From NCBI GenBank assembly GCA_964488865.1, contig CAZAWR010000001.1, positions 170,329 to 234,328 of the forward strand: 64,000 nucleotides of DNA. The letters are read 5' to 3'. This DNA comes from MWCO01 sp964488865. GTDB lineage: Bacteria > Myxococcota_A > Polyangia > Polyangiales > Polyangiaceae. Below the pieces are notes generated by a model that was given only the letters and a program-made list of their open reading frames with translations, was not told the DNA's origin and did not search any database. A program made the translations under genes and the position numbers. This document shows, one piece after another, positions 53,244-62,088 of the stretch (its first letter is position 1; every line of letters begins with the position of its first letter).

Positions 53244-54416
53244 TCACGACCGCTTCCACGCGTCGGCAGACGGGATCTGAAGAACGGGATACCCCGGGTC
53301 ATCCGGGGAAGCGGGTGCTTGCGCGGGAGTCGGCAGGATCACCGGATAGCCGGGGTCCGATGTGGACGCCGTGTCGTCCGTGAACAGCAAGGCGGTGAGC
53401 TTTGCCGGCCATTCCAGCGCGACATGCAGGACGAGGTCGATCGCCCAGGACGCTTCGATGGCGTCCAGCCCGGCCGTGGGGCGAAGGATGCAAGCGCGCA
53501 CGCCCCCCTGCTGCAGGCAGAGCGACGCCCCACCGAGTTCTCTGTTGCCGTTGAGCTCGAGCAGCTTGGCCAGGAACCGGACGTTGTTCAGCTCGGTCGT
53601 CCCGATCGCAGCGACCTGGGCGGAGACCAAGAACATGCCTTCGCGACAGGTCACGTCGACCAAGGCGCCTGCCTTCTTGAGCTTGATGAACCCCTGCTCG
53701 GGGTGTTCTTCTTCGACCGCGGCTTTGTTGGCGGCCACGAGGGAGGCGACGGCGCTGCGCACGGACTCCACGGCGGGGATCCGCTGGCTCGCACTCTCGA
53801 GCAGTGACTCGGGGATCCTCACGACCCCGTGGCGAACGAGCCTGCGAACCTCGCGAGCGTAGTCCGCAGCGACATGACCAGGAACGGCGAACCCGAGGCC
53901 CTGGGAGTACGCGAGCATCATCGAGATGACACCGATGAGCCTTCCCTCCCGGTCGATGAGAGGGCCGCCGGAGTTGCCCGGGTTGATGTTGACGTCGGTC
54001 TGAACGAAGTAGTCCTTCTCGACCTCGCGATAAGGGTTGGAGATGATCCCGCGCGCGACGGAGAAGCGGCACCCGCGAGGATGCCCGATGGCAAACACTT
54101 CGGTGCCTACGATGTAGTCCTCGGCGACCTCACGCTCCAGGTCGAGGAACGACTCGGGCTCGTTGCCGATTTTCACGATGGCGAGGTCGTGGTGCGGGCT
54201 CTTGTGCACACCCACGCCGTGCACGTCGCGGCCGTTGGCGAGGATGACGCGATAGGGTCCCACACTCGGGGCAACGTGCTTGTTGGTGAGGACCCACCCG
54301 TCCGGCGAGACCAGGATCCCGGTCCCCAGGCCCTTCGGGTCCTGGATGAGGACGATCTGCGAGGATCGCAGACCGATGACGTCATGGTTCGAGCCGCCTA
54401 CCTGCCCAGTATTCAT
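53244..54416 (-). CDS. Cytoplasmic S1C (HtrA-like) protease fused to a CesT/YbjN-like domain
   Basis: 390-residue protein. The trypsin-like domain (about 20-200) has the triad His47 (WVLTNKHVAP), Asp77 (HHDLAIVKIG) and Ser149 (NPGNSGGPLI), with GTEVFAIGHPRG, as in DegP/HtrA. There is no signal peptide or membrane anchor, unusual for S1C proteases, and no PDZ domain. Instead residues about 240-345 (FIKLKKAGALVDVTCREGMF to ALEWPAKLTALL) look like the Tir-chaperone/YbjN fold of type III secretion chaperones. The tail holds two DPGYPV repeats (354-359, 373-378). It lies on the opposite strand between two TerB paralogues, sharing a 154-bp divergent region with the second. Self-processing or substrate-delivery roles are speculative. 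Confidence 0.8.
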   Translation of the reverse strand: MNTGQVGGSNHDVIGLRSSQIVLIQDPKGLGTGILVSPDGWVLTNKHVAPSVGPYRVILANGRDVHGVGVHKSPHHDLAIVKIGNEPESFLDLEREVAEDYIVGTEVFAIGHPRGCRFSVARGIISNPYREVEKDYFVQTDVNINPGNSGGPLIDREGRLIGVISMMLAYSQGLGFAVPGHVAADYAREVRRLVRHGVVRIPESLLESASQRIPAVESVRSAVASLVAANKAAVEEEHPEQGFIKLKKAGALVDVTCREGMFLVSAQVAAIGTTELNNVRFLAKLLELNGNRELGGASLCLQQGGVRACILRPTAGLDAIEASWAIDLVLHVALEWPAKLTALLFTDDTASTSDPGYPVILPTPAQAPASPDDPGYPVLQIPSADAWKRS

Positions 54417-54570
54417 GAGCCGAAGGTACCCGGATCCGTGCGCCAGCGCCACCGCCACGGTAGGGGCTGGACCGTCTGCGGGGGGCCACCGGGAAACCTC
54501 TTGACGCCAGGATGCGACACAGCCAGATCGAGGTGTTCGCGGATTCTTACCCCCTCCGGAGGCAAAGGGC

Positions 54571-54981
54571 ATGGGTCTCTTCGACGCATTCACAGGCAGC
54601 ACGGTCAACCTCACCCCCAAGGTCGCGTTGGTTGCTGGGATGATCTACGTCAGCGCGGCGGACGGTCACCTGGACGACAGCGAGGCGGGCGACATTCTCA
54701 AGGTCGTCCCGGACCGCCAGGCGCTGGAAGCAGCGTTGCAGTACGCGCGCCGCACTCCCTTCCAGCAGTACATCGAGGAAGCAGCCCGCATCCTCACCCC
54801 GGCCCAGAGGATGTGCTTGATCCTCAACGCGGCGGACATGGCGATGGGCGACGGCTACCTCGCGCCGGAAGAGCAGCAGATGCTCGTGCAAATGCAGCAG
54901 TACTTCCAGATCCCCGACGCCCACCTGCATCCCTACATCCAGGCCTTCACGATCAAGAACAACCTGAGCGTCTTCAACTGA
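54571..54981 (+). CDS. TerB-family protein, paralogue 2
   Basis: 136-residue protein, 115 residues identical to the paralogue at 52721, same length and same ends (MGLFDAFTGSTVNL, FTIKNNLSVFN). Acidic loops SAADGHLDDSEAGD and AMGDGYLAPEEQQ are preserved. The upstream block matches that of the first copy (TTGACGCC, GTTCGC, CCGGAGGCAAAGGGC before the ATG), so the whole transcription unit was duplicated. It is divergent from the S1C protease gene. Conservation of both copies suggests that two TerB subunits or a dosage are useful. Confidence 0.85.
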   Translation: MGLFDAFTGSTVNLTPKVALVAGMIYVSAADGHLDDSEAGDILKVVPDRQALEAALQYARRTPFQQYIEEAARILTPAQRMCLILNAADMAMGDGYLAPEEQQMLVQMQQYFQIPDAHLHPYIQAFTIKNNLSVFN

Positions 54982-55100
54982 CGCTCGTCGCGAAAACGAG
55001 CACCCCCAAGGCTGCCGAATCGTCCTGAGCGACACGGCGGAGGCTTGCTCGCGCTTCCGGCGCCTGCCATCGTTCCCTTCCCTCTGCCCAGGAGACCGTC

Positions 55101-55709
55101 TTGATCCGCTGGAACCGGATGTGCCTCTCGATCGCCATCGTGCCTGTAATCGCAGGCGCGGCAGGGTGTCGTTGCGACGGGCGTCCGTCCGAGGATGCGC
55201 TTCCGCCGACGCAGATCAGCCCGGCCGCATCCCAGGCTGTCGCGTCCACGGGCGCGTGCCCCCCACGTCCCGCGTGGGCAGGCGACCGGATCGAGAACGT
55301 CGAGGTCGAGTTGCTGCACGCTCGCATGCAAGGGGAAAAGGAGTACGGCGCAGGGTACCGGCTGCACGCCGACGGGTCCTTTGAGACCTACGACACGGTC
55401 GCCGTCGCGCCTGACGACACGGGCCGGATGGTGCTCAAGACCGTGGAAGGGGCCTGGAAGAGCCAGGGCAAGGTCAAGCCGGAGGCGGTCGCGTCGCTCC
55501 GCAAGGCGATCGCCGAGCAGGGGCACGGCGTGCTGCAGGGCAAGTGGCGAACAACCGGGAGCACGACGACGCGGACGCACCTGCTCACCCGTCGGGAGGG
55601 CAAGCTCATGGAGCTTTGCTACCTCGGGACGGAAGGGCCGAAGCCGATGCAGCCCGTGGAGAAGAAGATCCACGATTTGATGGGCCAGCTCGAAGGCGCC
55701 AAGAACTGA
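55101..55709 (+). CDS. Small lipoprotein of unknown function
   Basis: 202-residue predicted lipoprotein, signal CLSIAIVPVIAGAAGCRCDG with lipobox AAGC. The TTG at 55101 is favoured by AGGAGA five bases upstream; ATG 55119 is an alternative. After a linker the domain reads DRIENVEVELLHARMQG, YGAGYRLHADGSFETYDTV, VLKTVEGAWKSQGKV and THLLTRREGKLMELCYLG, a beta-rich fold with a conserved-looking pattern of DUF-type lipoproteins of myxobacteria. No enzyme motif. Function unknown. Confidence 0.7.
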   Translation: MIRWNRMCLSIAIVPVIAGAAGCRCDGRPSEDALPPTQISPAASQAVASTGACPPRPAWAGDRIENVEVELLHARMQGEKEYGAGYRLHADGSFETYDTVAVAPDDTGRMVLKTVEGAWKSQGKVKPEAVASLRKAIAEQGHGVLQGKWRTTGSTTTRTHLLTRREGKLMELCYLGTEGPKPMQPVEKKIHDLMGQLEGAKN

Positions 55710-55763
55710 CGCAGCCGGTCGCAAGCGTGGTAGGAGACGCCACGACCCCGCGAGAGGATCACC

Positions 55764-56417
55764 ATGCCCGACCATCGACAGAAGAAGCTTGCCAAGCAGA
55801 AGAAGAAGCGTGCCCACGCGAGTCGCGCGGGGGTGAGCTATGCGGCGTCTGCAGCCATGAGCCAGGCGGAGCGGAAGCTTGCGAGCCAGATGCCGGACCT
55901 GCCGCCGGGGCCTTGCTTCATCACGCGCGGGTGGCGCAACCCGAGCGAGCCGCGGCTCCAATGCCTCGTGGCCACGCGGCAGCTGGACGATGCCACGCTG
56001 ATCCCCGTCGCGATCCTGCTGGACCTCGGTAGTCAAGGGGTACGCGACGCGTACTTCGCGAAGCCCGTGGAGAAGAGTGGGATCGAAGCCCTGGTCGAAC
56101 TGATGCGGCCCATGTTCCCGCGAGGCTTCGAGCCGATCGATCCGCGCATGGCCTCTGCTCTCGTGCACCAGGCGACGGAGTTCGCGCGAAAGAACGGGTT
56201 CGAGGTGCAGCCGGAGCTCGAGCCCATCCTCCGCGTGTTGCCGGAGGAGCGTGACGCGGCGCTCGAGGTGGAGCTGGGGCGCGGAGGAAAGCCGCTGTAC
56301 ACGCCCCAGCCTGGGGAAGACACCCGCCCAGACGTGAAGCGTCTCGTGCAGGCGCTCGGCCCTGACGGGTTCGGGGTGGACCTGCCGTCCCAAGGTTCCG
56401 GGAGCACACCGGCATGA
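55764..56417 (+). CDS. Unknown soluble protein, coupled to SMR-like transporter gene
   Basis: 217-residue protein without a recognised family. A very basic start (RQKKLAKQKKKRAHASRAG) is followed by a domain with PGPCFITRGWRNPSEPRLQCL, TLIPVAILLDLGSQGVRDAYF and LVELMRPMFPRGFEPIDPRMA. The basic N-terminus could bind nucleic acid or phospholipid. Its stop overlaps the SMR-like gene by four bases (ATGA). Ribosome site GAGAGG precedes the ATG. Confidence 0.65.
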   Translation: MPDHRQKKLAKQKKKRAHASRAGVSYAASAAMSQAERKLASQMPDLPPGPCFITRGWRNPSEPRLQCLVATRQLDDATLIPVAILLDLGSQGVRDAYFAKPVEKSGIEALVELMRPMFPRGFEPIDPRMASALVHQATEFARKNGFEVQPELEPILRVLPEERDAALEVELGRGGKPLYTPQPGEDTRPDVKRLVQALGPDGFGVDLPSQGSGSTPA

Positions 56418-56851
56418 AGTACGCCCTGGCCCTGATCGCGGCGCTCGCTTTGAACGCCACGGCCAACCTGCTCATCAAGTTCGGCATGCGGGGCATGGAC
56501 CTGGAGCTCGACGGGGCCAGCCCGCTGGAGGGTGGTGTCTTCGGGCTGGTCAAGCTGCTGCTTCGGCACTGGGAAGTGCTCGCGGGCCTCGCTTGCTTCG
56601 CCCTCAACGTCGTCTTCTATGCGTTCGCGCTGCAGAAGCTGCCCATCAGCGTTGCCTACCCGATCATGGTGACCACCGGCTTCGCGATCATCGTGGCGGT
56701 GGCCGGCTGGAAGCTGCACGAAAAGCTCACTGCCTTCCAATGGGTGGGCGTAGTAACCATCCTGATCGGCGTGGTTCTCGTGGCGAAGGACGCGGGCCGT
56801 CAGATGGGCGGGGGCAAGCCCAGCATCGAGCAGAACGCCGACGGCGGGTAG
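56414..56851 (+). CDS. SMR/DMT-like small membrane transporter
   Basis: 145-residue protein with four hydrophobic helices (about 2-20, 50-72, 78-98, 105-123), the size and topology of small multidrug resistance and EamA-half proteins. The second helix has GLACFALNVVFYAFALQKLPISVAYPIM as in SMR proteins. The Glu14 essential for EmrE-type proton/drug antiport is replaced (ALNATANLLIKFGM), so drug efflux is unlikely and a lipid or polyisoprenyl-sugar flipping role (ArnE/F-like) is conceivable. It is coupled to the preceding unknown gene (ATGA). Confidence 0.78.
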   Translation: MKYALALIAALALNATANLLIKFGMRGMDLELDGASPLEGGVFGLVKLLLRHWEVLAGLACFALNVVFYAFALQKLPISVAYPIMVTTGFAIIVAVAGWKLHEKLTAFQWVGVVTILIGVVLVAKDAGRQMGGGKPSIEQNADGG

Positions 56852-56952
56852 AGGCGGATTTCCCAGCACTTACAACGCCAAGACGAACCTCGATCGCCAC
56901 GGGAAAAATTCCGAGCCAAGGCGATGAGAATGGGGCATCCTTCGCGTCAGCC

Positions 56953-57789
56953 ATGGGGACTGACCGTTTCTCGGAACGCGCGGAAGAAGCACGACGAGCT
57001 CAGTGGAGGCTCCCGGACTTGCCGTGGGACGAGCCCGTCAAGCTGCCGGGGGGAAGCCGTCGGGAACGCTTGCTCGCCAAGCTCGATCTGATCGAAGCGT
57101 GCGAGGCGGTGTATCACCTGAAGCTCGGGGCACGGACCCGTATGGGGGAGCTGTTCGTGCGCGGATGGCGCGACGACAGTGCGGTGGTCGACTGTTTGGA
57201 GTGGCTTGACACCGACGAGCTCAGGCACTTGCGATCCTTGCGTCAGCTCGAGCGCGCCATTCGTTCGGCGGAGCGGGACGGGCCCGAGACGGAGCGTCGT
57301 GCTGACCCCGCCCGGATGTGGAGCGTGGGCCGGTGTCCGCGGGGAGCACCGGCAGGGCTCGACGCCTTGGCGCTGCGCGCCCTCGTGGACGAAGCCGCCA
57401 CGCAGTGTCTGCTCGTCTCGATGTCACGCCAGACGCGTGTGCCGCTCGCTCGTGCGGTGTTCTCTTCCTGCGCTCGCGACGATAGCCGTCATGCTGCACT
57501 TCTGGGGGACGTGGCAACGCAAACGCTGGAGGGGACGGGCCCCGTGCACGTGGTTCGGATGCAGGGCCTCGTGATCCGGCACGTCGCGCGGTTGCAAAGC
57601 GCGCTGCGGCCCTACTTCCCGTCGTTCGCGGCAGTGACCGGCGGTACGATCGAGAACGTGGCGAGCGAGCTGTTCCGTGCGGTCTCGCAAGTGGTGGGGG
57701 ATCTCGGACCGGCGTGGGTGCGGTACCCGACGGCTCGGGTCGTGCACGCAGCGGACCGGTCGCCCTGGATGCTGTGGCTCCTGCGGTGA
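56953..57789 (+). CDS. Possible ferritin-like di-iron protein
   Basis: 278-residue soluble protein. Helical segments with possible di-iron ligands are visible: LIEACEAVYHLKLGARTR, TDELRHLRSLRQLE (an ExxH), VDEAATQCLLVSMSRQTRV and RDDSRHAALLGDVA (a DxxH), which is the two-helix-pair pattern of the ferritin-like superfamily (acyl-ACP desaturase or AurF types), though with Asp in place of Glu. The family match is weak; alternative is an unrelated helical protein. ATG 56953 chosen; an upstream frame extension is not protein-like. The gene is monocistronic. Confidence 0.55.
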   Translation: MGTDRFSERAEEARRAQWRLPDLPWDEPVKLPGGSRRERLLAKLDLIEACEAVYHLKLGARTRMGELFVRGWRDDSAVVDCLEWLDTDELRHLRSLRQLERAIRSAERDGPETERRADPARMWSVGRCPRGAPAGLDALALRALVDEAATQCLLVSMSRQTRVPLARAVFSSCARDDSRHAALLGDVATQTLEGTGPVHVVRMQGLVIRHVARLQSALRPYFPSFAAVTGGTIENVASELFRAVSQVVGDLGPAWVRYPTARVVHAADRSPWMLWLLR

Positions 57790-57822
57790 ACAAGACTGCG
57801 CTGACGAGGAGCAGCGGACCGG

Positions 57823-57907
57823 AACTGGTGAACCGGGCACCGGGACCCGGGAAGTGCAAACCGAAGCACTTGCCCATTCCCTGTTCCCGGTTCCGCATTC
57901 ACCAGTT
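57823..57907. repeat. Inverted-repeat element related to the 12.7-kb tandem repeats
   Basis: AACTGGTGAA (57823-57832) and TTCACCAGTT (57898-57907) are perfect inverted ends; inside are AAGTGC/GCACTT arms around AACCGAA and GGGAA/TTCCC words, so an extended hairpin can form. Read on the minus strand, GAACTGGTGAATGCGG and AACCGGGAACAGGGAA resemble the tandem units at 12671-12799. The element lies between converging genes and may act as a bidirectional terminator. Confidence 0.6.
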
Positions 57908-57927
57908 CAGCCTCGGCTCCGTGTGAT

Positions 57928-59100
57928 TCAAGTTGGCCACGAAGCCCTCGTCACCAACCGTCGTATCCCTTCCTCGAACACCTCGGGGGGTGCGATCAGC
58001 CCAACCACCAGCATCCCAGCCCTCGGAAACCCGAAGAACGAACCGGGGTGCACCACCACCCCGTCCTGTTCCACCAGCTTGACCGCCCACTGCTCGTCGG
58101 TCATCACCGACGGCACCCGCAAACACGCATACCATCCCGCGTCCACGGCGGTCGCACTCACGGGTGTTCCGGGGAGCATTCGGTCGAGCGTGGCGAGGTT
58201 CCCGCGAATGCGCGACGCCAGCTTCTCGCGAGCGAGCCCGGCCCCCTCGAGCAGCGCCCCGGCCGCGTGCTGGACCGGCGCCGACACGGACAGGTACGTG
58301 TCCGCGATCATTTCCAACCGCAGGACCGTATCCCCGGCGGACTGCCCGCCCATCACGATCCATCCCAGCTTCATCTGAGGCAGACACGCGGACTTCGACA
58401 ACCCGCCAAGGCAGAACGTCGGCACCTCCGCATCGAGCGCTGCGCACCGCACGCGGTCCGAGGCGTCCCTCCAGACGTATTCCGCGAACACCTCGTCACA
58501 GACGAGAGCCAGCCCATGATCCCTCGCCACCCGCTCCACGCGCCGTCGCTCCTCCTCGTGCAAGAAAGACCCCGTCGGGTTGTTCGGGCTCACGAGGAAG
58601 ATGGCCCGCGTCCCCGGCCGCACCGCTTCCCGCAGCGCAAGCTCGTCGATGCGCCACCCGTCGTCGGCCATGAGTGGGTAGCGCGCCACCGAGACACACT
58701 CGAGGCGCGCGAGTTGATCGAACAGCGGGTAGCTCGGCGCCGGGACGAGAATGGTGTCACCTGGGTCGCACAGGAGCTTGAGCAAGAACCCATAGGCCTC
58801 GGAGGACGACGCCGTGAGCAACAGCCGGTTGGGTTCCACGCCGAGCCCTCGCTCGCCATACCACGCGGCCACCGCCTCCCGTGCGCTGCGTAGTCCGCGG
58901 GGCGCAGGCTCGTAGCGTCGCGACGCCTCGCTCGCGAGCGCGTGCAAGACGGCGGGTTGCGCCATGTCGAGGCCCACCGTGGTGGGGTTGGACTGCGCGA
59001 GGTCGAGCACGTCGAGCCCATCGAGAACGCGTCGCTGGCAAGCGGCAGTGAAGGCATTGGGAGCGAGGTCCCAGCCGGCTCGCTCGGAGGGGCGAATCAT
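57928..59100 (-). CDS. Class I/II PLP-dependent aminotransferase
   Basis: 390-residue aspartate-aminotransferase-fold enzyme. QSNPTTVGLDM, YEPAPRGLRSAREAVAAWY, LTASSSEAYGFLLKLLCDPGD, VPAPSYPLFDQLARLE, LVSPNNPTGSFL, CDEVFAEYVW and the PLP lysine in LGGLSKSACLPQMKLGW mark the family. The substrate cannot be read from the sequence; the branch could be an alanine-, histidinol-phosphate- or valine-type aminotransferase. There is no operon partner; the family-1 repeat lies upstream. Confidence 0.88.
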   Translation of the reverse strand: MIRPSERAGWDLAPNAFTAACQRRVLDGLDVLDLAQSNPTTVGLDMAQPAVLHALASEASRRYEPAPRGLRSAREAVAAWYGERGLGVEPNRLLLTASSSEAYGFLLKLLCDPGDTILVPAPSYPLFDQLARLECVSVARYPLMADDGWRIDELALREAVRPGTRAIFLVSPNNPTGSFLHEEERRRVERVARDHGLALVCDEVFAEYVWRDASDRVRCAALDAEVPTFCLGGLSKSACLPQMKLGWIVMGGQSAGDTVLRLEMIADTYLSVSAPVQHAAGALLEGAGLAREKLASRIRGNLATLDRMLPGTPVSATAVDAGWYACLRVPSVMTDEQWAVKLVEQDGVVVHPGSFFGFPRAGMLVVGLIAPPEVFEEGIRRLVTRASWPT

Positions 59101-59131
59101 GGGCTAGTACCGTGAGCCCGAAGTGAGTACC

Positions 59132-59318
59132 CGGATCGCACTCCGGAGAACCACAGAAGTCGCAGAAGGCACAGAAGGGTGTGTACTGAGTTGGGTGGTG
59201 CGTGTTGCCCCTGGCTCCGCCCATTCCTGGTTCGAATTCGCATTCCGTGTTCTCAGCTCCTAGTTGATGTCTGTCATCCGCCCATGGTCGTGGTCGAGCC
59301 TCGACCCGGTAGGGACTT
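59132..59318 (-). repeat. Dispersed intergenic repeat, family 1, copy 2
   Basis: Reverse-complement copy of the 5859-6114 block, without the 69-bp central insertion. It fills most of the intergenic space between purF and the aminotransferase gene. Ends are CTCCGGAGAACCACAGAAG and CCCGGTAGGGACTT. Confidence 0.9.
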
Positions 59319-59343
59319 CGGGCACGCAGCACTAGGCCTTCGC

Positions 59344-60771
59344 TCAGAACCCGACCAGGCGCAGGTGCCGGTGGGGGACGGAGTTGTCGAAGGGCACGGG
59401 GTAGTGGCCGGTGAAGCACGCGTCGCAGAAGCTGGTGCAGGACCTGTTGGCGTCCTCGGGGCGGTCGACGACCGAGAGCATACCTTCCGCGGAGAGGTAG
59501 CCGAGGCTGTCGGCGCCGACGTAGCGCCGGATCTCGTCGACAGTATGGCTCGAGGCGATGAGTTCGCTGCGGGTGGGGGTATCGATGCCGTAGTAGCAGG
59601 GCCACTCGGTGGGAGGGCTCGAGATACGGATGTGGACCTCGGCAGCGCCAGCGTTGCGGATCATTGCGACGATCTTGCGGATCGTCGTGCCTCGCACGAT
59701 CGAGTCATCCACGACGACGACGCGCTTACCGCTCAGGTGGCTGGCGACGGTGTTGAACTTGAGGCGCACGCCGAAGTGGCGGATGGTCTGCTGGGGTTCG
59801 ATGAAGGTGCGCCCGACGTAGTGGCTCCGGATGAGACCCATTTCGAAGGGGATGGAGGCGCGTTCGGCGTAGCCGAGGGCGGCGGGAACCCCGGAGTCGG
59901 GGACGGGAATGACGACGTCGCAGTCGGCGGGGTGTTCCACGGCGAGCATGGCGCCGAAGGCTTTGCGAACGCCGTACACGCTGTTGCCGTTGATCACGGA
60001 ATCGGGACGGGCGAAGTAGACGTACTCGAAAACGCAGAGCCGGTGTTCGACGGGGTGACCGACGATGGGGTCGGGGGCAGCAGAGCGGGTGCCCTTGCGG
60101 TCGATGGTGACCATCTCGCCTGGGCGCACCTCCCGGATGAAGCGACCGCCCACGAGGTCGAAGCTGGTACCTTCACTGGCGACGAGGACGGCCTTGTCGC
60201 TGGAGTTGGGGACATCGATTTCGCCGAGGCACAGGGGTCGGAATCCGTGGGGGTCGCGCAGGGTGACGAGGCTCTCTTCGGTGAGGAAGACGAGGCTGTA
60301 GGCGCCGCGGGTGTGGGCCATGGCTTCCGAGATGCGGTCCTGGACGGCGCGCTGGGTGGAGCTGGCGATCATGTGGACGATGACCTCCGTGTCGGAGTTG
60401 GACACGAAGATCGAGCCGCGGGCTTCGAGGTGCTCGCGAAGCTCGCGGGCATTGGTGAGGTTGCCGTTGTGGGCGACGGCGATGGAGCCGCGCGCATAGT
60501 CGACGGCGAAGGGCTGGGCGTTGCGGACGTGACTCCCACCGGCGGTGGAGTAGCGGACGTGGCCGATGGCGGCGTGGCCGGGGAGGCGCTGGAGGTCTTG
60601 CTCGGAGAAGACCTCGGCGACGTGGCCCATTTGGCGGTGAGCGTAGAGCTGGCGCCCGTCGGTGGTGACGATGCCTGCCGATTCCTGGCCGCGGTGCTGG
60701 AGGGCGTGCAGACCGAGGTAGGTGAGGTTCGCCGCCTCCGGGTGGCCGAAGATGCCGAAGATGCCGCACAT
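59344..60771 (-). CDS. purF: Amidophosphoribosyltransferase
   Basis: 475-residue first enzyme of de novo purine synthesis, converting PRPP and glutamine to phosphoribosylamine. The ATG at 60771 gives MCGIFGIFG, so after Met removal the Ntn nucleophile Cys is N-terminal and no propeptide exists. Other motifs are LGLHALQHRGQESAGI, VRYSTAGGS, AHNGNLTNA and the PRPP loop VVVVDDSIVRGTT. Four Cys at the positions of the B. subtilis Fe-S ligands (LCVFEYVYFARPDS, WPCYYGID, FCDACFTGHYP) suggest an oxygen-labile [4Fe-4S] enzyme, although B. subtilis PurF has a propeptide. It lies downstream of pilT in the same direction; cotranscription is possible. Confidence 0.96.
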   Translation of the reverse strand: MCGIFGIFGHPEAANLTYLGLHALQHRGQESAGIVTTDGRQLYAHRQMGHVAEVFSEQDLQRLPGHAAIGHVRYSTAGGSHVRNAQPFAVDYARGSIAVAHNGNLTNARELREHLEARGSIFVSNSDTEVIVHMIASSTQRAVQDRISEAMAHTRGAYSLVFLTEESLVTLRDPHGFRPLCLGEIDVPNSSDKAVLVASEGTSFDLVGGRFIREVRPGEMVTIDRKGTRSAAPDPIVGHPVEHRLCVFEYVYFARPDSVINGNSVYGVRKAFGAMLAVEHPADCDVVIPVPDSGVPAALGYAERASIPFEMGLIRSHYVGRTFIEPQQTIRHFGVRLKFNTVASHLSGKRVVVVDDSIVRGTTIRKIVAMIRNAGAAEVHIRISSPPTEWPCYYGIDTPTRSELIASSHTVDEIRRYVGADSLGYLSAEGMLSVVDRPEDANRSCTSFCDACFTGHYPVPFDNSVPHRHLRLVGF

Positions 60772-60922
60772 GGGCCGGCTCTTAGTACAGGTTCCCGCGG
60801 TTGGGTACCCACGCGAGTGATTCCGCAGGAACTCGCCCACCACGTGGACAGTGAGGGTCGACAAGTCCCATCGCACGACACTTAGAATGTCAGAGGCTTG
60901 GGAATGGGGACCGCAGGCCCCC

Positions 60923-62056
60923 CTACCCGCGCTGCATCTGGGTGCCCTGCTGCCCGATATGGGTCGAACGCCCTTCGATCATCGAGCGTAGCTCGTCCTG
61001 TTCCGAGGATCGCCCCATCGCCTCCTCGAGCGAGATGAGGCGTCGCATGTACAGGGAGTACAGGGACTGGTTGAGGGTCTGCATGCCGTGCTTTTCCTGC
61101 CCCACTTGCATCTGCGAGTAGATCTGGTGGACCTTGTCCTCGCGGATGAGGTTTCGGATGGCGGGGTTGGGGACCATGATCTCGAGGGCGAGCACGCGGC
61201 CCGGACCGCTCGCCTTGGGCAAGAGCAACTGGGTGACGACGCCTTGGAGCACGAAGGAAAGCTGCGCGCGCACCTGAGATTGCTGGTGAGGCGGGAACAC
61301 GTCGATGACGCGGTTGATCGCTTGCGCACAAGAGTTGGTGTGAAGCGTGGCGAACACGAGGTGGCCCGTTTCGGCGATGGTCAGGGCGGACTCGATGGTC
61401 TCGAGGTCACGCATTTCGCCGACGAGGACGACGTCCGGGTCCTGCCGAAGGACGTACTTGAGCGCGTCCTTGAAGTTCATGGTGTCGGTGCCGATCTCGC
61501 GCTGGTTGACGACGGACAGCTTGTGGGGGTGGAGGTACTCGATCGGGTCCTCGATGGTGATGATGTGCTGTCGGGTCTCGCTGTTGATCTTGTCGATGAC
61601 GGAGGCCAGGGTGGTGGACTTGCCGGAACCGGTGGGGCCTGTGATGAGAACGAGGCCGCGGGGCTTGGAGGCGAGGTCGGAGATGACGGTAGGGAGGCCG
61701 AGCTCTTCGAAGGTGAGGATCTTGAAGGGAATGGACCGGAACGCGCCGGCGACGGCCCCTCGCTGCATGAAGATGTTGGCGCGAAAGCGGGACAGTGCGC
61801 GGACGCCGAAGGACAAGTCCAGCTCGTTGCGCTTTTCGAAGCTGACCTTCTGCTCCTCCGTGAGAACGGAGTAGCAGAGCTGCTTGGTCTCCACAGGGGA
61901 CAGGGGCGGGAGCTTGAGCGGAACGATGGACCCGTCGATCCGCAGTAGCGGCGGGGATCCGGTGGTGATGTGCATGTCGCTTGCGCCCTTCTCGATCATG
62001 GCGCGCAGCAACTGGTGCAGGTTGACCTTCAGTCCCTCGGGCGACCCCATCGACAT
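60923..62056 (-). CDS. pilT: Type IV pilus retraction ATPase PilT
   Basis: 377-residue secretion-motor ATPase that retracts type IV pili in twitching/social motility. Start MSMGSPEGLKVNLHQLLRAMIEKGASDMHI is typical; Walker A GPTGSGKST, Asp box ITIEDPIEY, Walker B LVGEMRD, His box HLVFATLHTN, and the PilT-specific AIRNLIREDKVHQIY motif are present. ATG at 62056 with AAAGGA nine bases upstream. It follows pilB by 32 bases and is surely cotranscribed. The expected next gene, pilC, is absent; purF stands there instead. Confidence 0.96.
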   Translation of the reverse strand: MSMGSPEGLKVNLHQLLRAMIEKGASDMHITTGSPPLLRIDGSIVPLKLPPLSPVETKQLCYSVLTEEQKVSFEKRNELDLSFGVRALSRFRANIFMQRGAVAGAFRSIPFKILTFEELGLPTVISDLASKPRGLVLITGPTGSGKSTTLASVIDKINSETRQHIITIEDPIEYLHPHKLSVVNQREIGTDTMNFKDALKYVLRQDPDVVLVGEMRDLETIESALTIAETGHLVFATLHTNSCAQAINRVIDVFPPHQQSQVRAQLSFVLQGVVTQLLLPKASGPGRVLALEIMVPNPAIRNLIREDKVHQIYSQMQVGQEKHGMQTLNQSLYSLYMRRLISLEEAMGRSSEQDELRSMIEGRSTHIGQQGTQMQRG

Positions 62057-62088
62057 CGTGGCTGTTCCTTTCGCTGCAATTCACCGCG

